From the NCBI GenBank assembly GCA_035272265.1, contig DATEQV010000235.1:1-9662 (forward strand): a stretch of DNA of 9,662 nt, in the 5' to 3' direction. Under the pieces are notes generated by a model. It ran no database searches, was not told the DNA's origin, and saw only the letters and a list, made by a program, of their open reading frames with translations. Numbering within the stretch: the stretch's first letter is position 1; each line of letters begins with the position of its first letter. Of the stretch, positions 7,531 to 9,662 are shown one piece after another. The position numbers and the translations under genes are program-made. This DNA comes from Acidisphaera sp035272265. GTDB taxonomy: Bacteria > Pseudomonadota > Alphaproteobacteria > Acetobacterales > Acetobacteraceae.

Positions 7531-7619
7531 GTCATGACCGGCCTTGTGCCGGTCATCCACGACTTTCTTGCTTTTGGCACCGCGAAGTCGTGGATGGCCG
7601 GGCCAAGCCCGGCCATGAC
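7531..7619. repeat. Nested extragenic palindrome, likely also a terminator
   Basis: Two 35-nt arms (7531-7565 and 7585-7619) are inverted copies of each other with 30 of 35 bases matching, separated by a 19-nt centre. Each arm is itself a hairpin. The left arm has ATGACCGGC (7534-7542) paired with GCCGGTCAT (7548-7556), 9 bp. The right arm has ATGGCCGGGC (7594-7603) paired with GCCCGGCCAT (7607-7616), 10 bp. The right-arm sequence is of a kind repeated many times in alphaproteobacterial intergenic regions. It sits between two convergent genes, 39 bp after the SHOCT stop and 75 bp past the aminotransferase stop, so it may end or protect both transcripts. Confidence 0.85.
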
Positions 7620-7693
7620 GATAGTGAAACGGCTACGCGATTCCAATCAGGCTTTCGGCGTCCGATCCACGCGTCGAGCGCTCTCGGCGAGAC

Positions 7694-8983
7694 TCACGCC
7701 CGCGCCAGCTCCTGCGCCGCCGAGCGCCACGCCGCGACGGTCTCGTCCACGTCGCGCGCGTCATGGGCGAGCGACACGTAGTATTTCGACTCGCCCTTGA
7801 GGATGCCGCGCTGGCGCAGCAACAGGTTGAACCGCTCCTGCATCTGCGCGTCGCCGCGCAACATGCCGCGATAATCGTGGACCTCGTCGCGCGTGAACAC
7901 GGCGTCGAACACCGACGGTTCGCCGAGGACCCGCGCCGGTATCCCGAATTCATCGAGGATGGCCGCCAGGCTCGTCATCAATGTGCGGCCGGTTGCCTCG
8001 ATCCGCGCGTACGCACCCGGTTCGCGCAGAACGTGCAGCGTCGCCAATCCCGCCGCGGCGGCGACCGGGTTGCCCGACAGCGTGCCGATCTGCTTGACGA
8101 AGCCCTCGGCGCCCGCCTTCGACGCATCGAAATGCGCCATCATGTCCGCGCGCCCGGCGACGGCCGCGAGCGGGAATCCGCCGCCGATCACCTTGCCGAG
8201 CGTGCACAGGTCCGGCACCACCCCATAGCGTTCCTGTGCGCCGCCCCAGGCGAGGCGGAACCCGGTGACGACCTCGTCGAAGATCAACGGAATGGCGTGC
8301 GCGGCGGTGACGCGGCGCAGGTCTTCGAGAAAACCCGGTGCGGGCGGCAGCAGGCGCTGCAACGGTTCGACGATGACGCCGGCCAGTTCGTCGCCGTGCT
8401 CGCGGATCAGGCTTTCGACGGTCCCGATATCGTTGAACGGCGCGACCAGGATCTCGTCCTCGACGGAGCGCGGGATGCCGGCCGAGTCAGGCACCGGGCG
8501 CGGGAAGTTCCCCGGACGCTTCGGCGCGGTGCTCATCAAGGCATAATCGCTCATGCCGTGATAGCCGCCCTCGAACTTCAGGATCTTGTCGCGCTTGCGG
8601 AACGCGCGGGCGATCCGCATCGCGTAGAGATCGGCCTCGGTGCCGGAGGAGACGAAGCGCACCTGCTCGGCACAGGGCACGGCGTCGACGATCAGTTCGG
8701 CGAGCTCGATCCCGGCGCGGTTGTTGGCGAAGAACGTGGTCCCGCGCGCCGCCTGTGCCTGCGCGGCGGCGGTCACGTCGGGATGGGCGTGGCCGACGAG
8801 CATCGGGCCTGACCCGATCAGGAAGTCGATGTATTCGCGCCCGCTCTCGTCCCAGACGCGGCCGCCGCGGCCTTCGCGGACGACGATGTCGCCGGCCATG
8901 TTGCCGAACGTGCCGCCGGGCAGCACGCGCCGCGCGCGCTCGATGAGATCGCGTTCGGTGTCGCTGAGTGTCGCATCCGGCAT
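7694..8983 (-). CDS. Class III PLP-dependent aminotransferase, glutamate-1-semialdehyde aminomutase-like
   Basis: A 429-residue fold-type I PLP enzyme that transfers, or shifts, an amino group on its substrate. Visible landmarks are LPGGTFGNM (21-29, the N-terminal substrate loop that resembles LPGGVNSP of HemL), SSGTEA (112-117, cofactor phosphate loop), EGGYHG (138-143, stacking aromatic), IFDEVVTGFR (D236, pyridine nitrogen contact), TLGKVIGGG with the Schiff-base lysine K264, and T301 in QIGTLSGNP. The length and motifs fit glutamate-1-semialdehyde 2,1-aminomutase relatives. The substrate loop and other segments depart from true HemL, so an aminotransferase for a beta- or omega-amino acid is as likely, and no symbol is given. 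The start is ATG at 8983, because GGAGG lies 7 nt upstream; a longer frame to 9025 lacks such a site. It is transcribed away from the tRNA fragment. Confidence 0.9.
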   Translation of the reverse strand: MPDATLSDTERDLIERARRVLPGGTFGNMAGDIVVREGRGGRVWDESGREYIDFLIGSGPMLVGHAHPDVTAAAQAQAARGTTFFANNRAGIELAELIVDAVPCAEQVRFVSSGTEADLYAMRIARAFRKRDKILKFEGGYHGMSDYALMSTAPKRPGNFPRPVPDSAGIPRSVEDEILVAPFNDIGTVESLIREHGDELAGVIVEPLQRLLPPAPGFLEDLRRVTAAHAIPLIFDEVVTGFRLAWGGAQERYGVVPDLCTLGKVIGGGFPLAAVAGRADMMAHFDASKAGAEGFVKQIGTLSGNPVAAAAGLATLHVLREPGAYARIEATGRTLMTSLAAILDEFGIPARVLGEPSVFDAVFTRDEVHDYRGMLRGDAQMQERFNLLLRQRGILKGESKYYVSLAHDARDVDETVAAWRSAAQELARA

Positions 8984-8990
8984 CGCTCGA

Positions 8991-8995
8991 CCTCC
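8991..8995 (-). promoter_or_regulatory. Ribosome binding site of the aminotransferase gene
   Basis: On the minus strand GGAGG (within GCGGGAGGTC) lies 7 nt before ATG at 8983. This fixes the start and rules out the in-frame ATG at 9025, which would add 14 residues (MRWFRRDHDAGGRA) that do not belong to the family's N-terminus. Confidence 0.75.
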
Positions 8996-9058
8996 CGCGT
9001 CATGGTCCCGGCGAAACCATCGCACGGGCTGGGCTCGGCCGTCATGGGTCTGCCAGTC

Positions 9059-9076
9059 GCGATCTTGTCAGATCGC
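9059..9076. promoter_or_regulatory. 18-bp dyad upstream of the aminotransferase gene
   Basis: GCGATCT TGTC AGATCGC is a perfect 7-bp inverted repeat with a 4-nt centre, 76 bp upstream of the aminotransferase start. The size and position suit an operator for a dimeric regulator. It could also act as a hairpin in a transcript entering from the right. No promoter hexamers are convincing around it, and no regulator gene is adjacent. Confidence 0.35.
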
Positions 9077-9114
9077 AGATCCTGCATCCCGGCCCGCAAG
9101 GCATCAGGAAATCC

Positions 9115-9160
9115 TGGCGCGCCCGAAGAGATTCGAACTCCTAACCCCCAGATCCGTAGT
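9115..9160 (-). pseudogene. 3' fragment of tRNA-Arg(ACG), putative attachment site
   Basis: Read on the minus strand, this is the downstream part of a tRNA-Arg gene. It starts in the anticodon loop (ACTACGGA, anticodon ACG) and continues through the 3' strand of the anticodon stem (TCTGG), a variable loop, a T-arm (AGGAG, loop TTCGAAT, CTCTT), the 3' acceptor strand CGGGCGC, discriminator G and an encoded CCA. The T-stem pairs fully with one G-T wobble. Upstream of the anticodon loop the sequence is wrong for a tRNA: a matching CCAGA stem strand, the D-arm and the 5' acceptor strand are all missing. Integrases that target tRNA genes typically regenerate exactly this piece, and the T-arm/acceptor part is intact here. 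It is not a functional tRNA. Confidence 0.75.
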
Positions 9161-9214
9161 TCTGTGGTTTTCGAGCAAAATCAAAAGCAAACTTTCCGAA
9201 ATTAGCAAGTAATA

Positions 9215-9236
9215 GCCTCCATCTTGTCATGGAGGC
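9215..9236. terminator. Perfect 8-bp hairpin
   Basis: GCCTCCAT (9215-9222) pairs perfectly with ATGGAGGC (9229-9236) around the loop CTTGTC. For the minus-strand open frame ending at 9323 it lies about 87 bp past the stop, so it could be a terminator; the minus strand continues TATTACTT, which is not a good U-tract. It may instead be a protein-binding dyad near the attachment site. Confidence 0.35.
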
Positions 9237-9322
9237 AGGAGGCTGTTGGAAAGTGCTTCGCGCGCGTGAATGACGCCACAATCCGACCTGGGCACCCTCG
9301 CCGCCCCTCGCTTGGCCGTGCA

Positions 9323-9568
9323 TCAGGTGAAGCTCAAGGCGAACTGTTTGAGGCGCGCACTTGCGAGCTCCGCCTTGAGTTCCGAACTGCCGGGGCAGGC
9401 GCGATGCGAATTGTAGAGCGCCCGTGTCTTGGGGGCGATCGCGGCCACGATCGACCAGCGGAAGTAGGCCCCGTTGCAGGCTGGGCCATAGCCGGCGGAC
9501 GCCGTGCTCGCGCAGCCTGAGCTTGCAACCTCCCCCTTACCAAAACAAGGTGCCGCCGTTTTTGCTAG
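9323..9568 (-). pseudogene. Start-less open frame, probable gene remnant of unknown family
   Basis: On the minus strand the frame after TGA (9571-9569) stays open for 81 codons to TGA at 9325-9323. The last 60 or so residues look like real protein with balanced composition and GC-rich third positions: YGPACNGAYFRWSIVAAIAP, then KTRALYNSHRACPG, then SSELKAELASARLKQFALSF. No ATG, GTG or TTG occurs in this frame after the upstream stop. It is therefore either the 3' end of a gene broken by deletion, insertion or frameshift, or a gene whose start was lost. Two Cys residues flank the YFRW segment, perhaps as a disulfide pair in an exported protein. The family is not recognised. It lies on the presumed mobile-element side of the tRNA fragment. 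Confidence 0.35.
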
Positions 9569-9662
9569 TCAATTCTGGTCCAGACCGGGTCGGAGATGGC
9601 CAATGTTCGGTTCCGCGCTATTCATCATGGGTAGTAACGATCTTACGCTGACAGCTGCATGT

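Noticed and set aside
7763..8812. 349-codon plus-strand open frame
   Set aside because: Antisense to the aminotransferase, which has a full set of PLP motifs; the composition is Arg/Asp/His-rich and domain-free.
8640..9212. Plus-strand frames reading KRFELLTPRS and EIRTPNPQIRS
   Set aside because: These are the well-known false proteins produced by translating the antisense strand of a tRNA gene. They led me to the tRNA fragment.
1..9662. CRISPR array or tandem repeats
   Set aside because: No regularly spaced repeats were seen on either strand.

Overview
The window is high-GC bacterial DNA, most likely from an alphaproteobacterium. This is inferred from strong third-position GC, frequent GTG starts, and an extragenic palindrome at 7531-7619 of the 'GTCATGGCCGGGC...CATCCACGA' type that is common in Rhizobiales and Rhodospirillales genomes. 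No rRNA, CRISPR array or complete insertion sequence is visible.

Layout, left to right. (1) Positions 2-121 hold the last 39 codons of a plus-strand gene of unknown identity. A GC-rich hairpin (126-154) separates it from the convergent gene. (2) A minus-strand pair runs from 6341 down to 218. The first gene encodes a 1564-residue protein with a DUF4062-like N-terminus, an nSTAND1-type P-loop NTPase, one transmembrane helix, a coiled coil and a WD40-like propeller. After a 19-bp gap comes a GTG-initiated M20 zinc peptidase. (3) A 326-bp divergent spacer (6342-6667) contains a possible 29-residue acidic microprotein and several GATCA-based dyads. (4) On the plus strand is a SHOCT-domain protein (6668-7492). 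(5) The spacer 7493-7693 carries the nested palindrome between two convergent genes. (6) On the minus strand is a class III, PLP-dependent aminotransferase of the glutamate-1-semialdehyde aminomutase type (8983-7694). (7) The right end looks like a junction. It has a dyad upstream of the aminotransferase, a 46-nt 3' fragment of a tRNA-Arg(ACG) gene on the minus strand (9160-9115), an abrupt AT-rich stretch, a second hairpin, and a start-less open frame (9568-9323) that looks like a gene remnant.

How the parts may work together. The NTPase has the three-part design of bacterial conflict or immune STAND proteins: an effector-like N-terminus, an NTPase switch and a repeat sensor. It is the best candidate here for an uncharacterised system, with the tightly linked M20 peptidase as a possible partner. 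That link rests only on strand and spacing. The aminotransferase looks like ordinary amino-acid metabolism. The tRNA fragment is what site-specific integration into a tRNA-Arg gene leaves behind. Its orientation puts the integrated element to the right of 9160, mostly outside the window.
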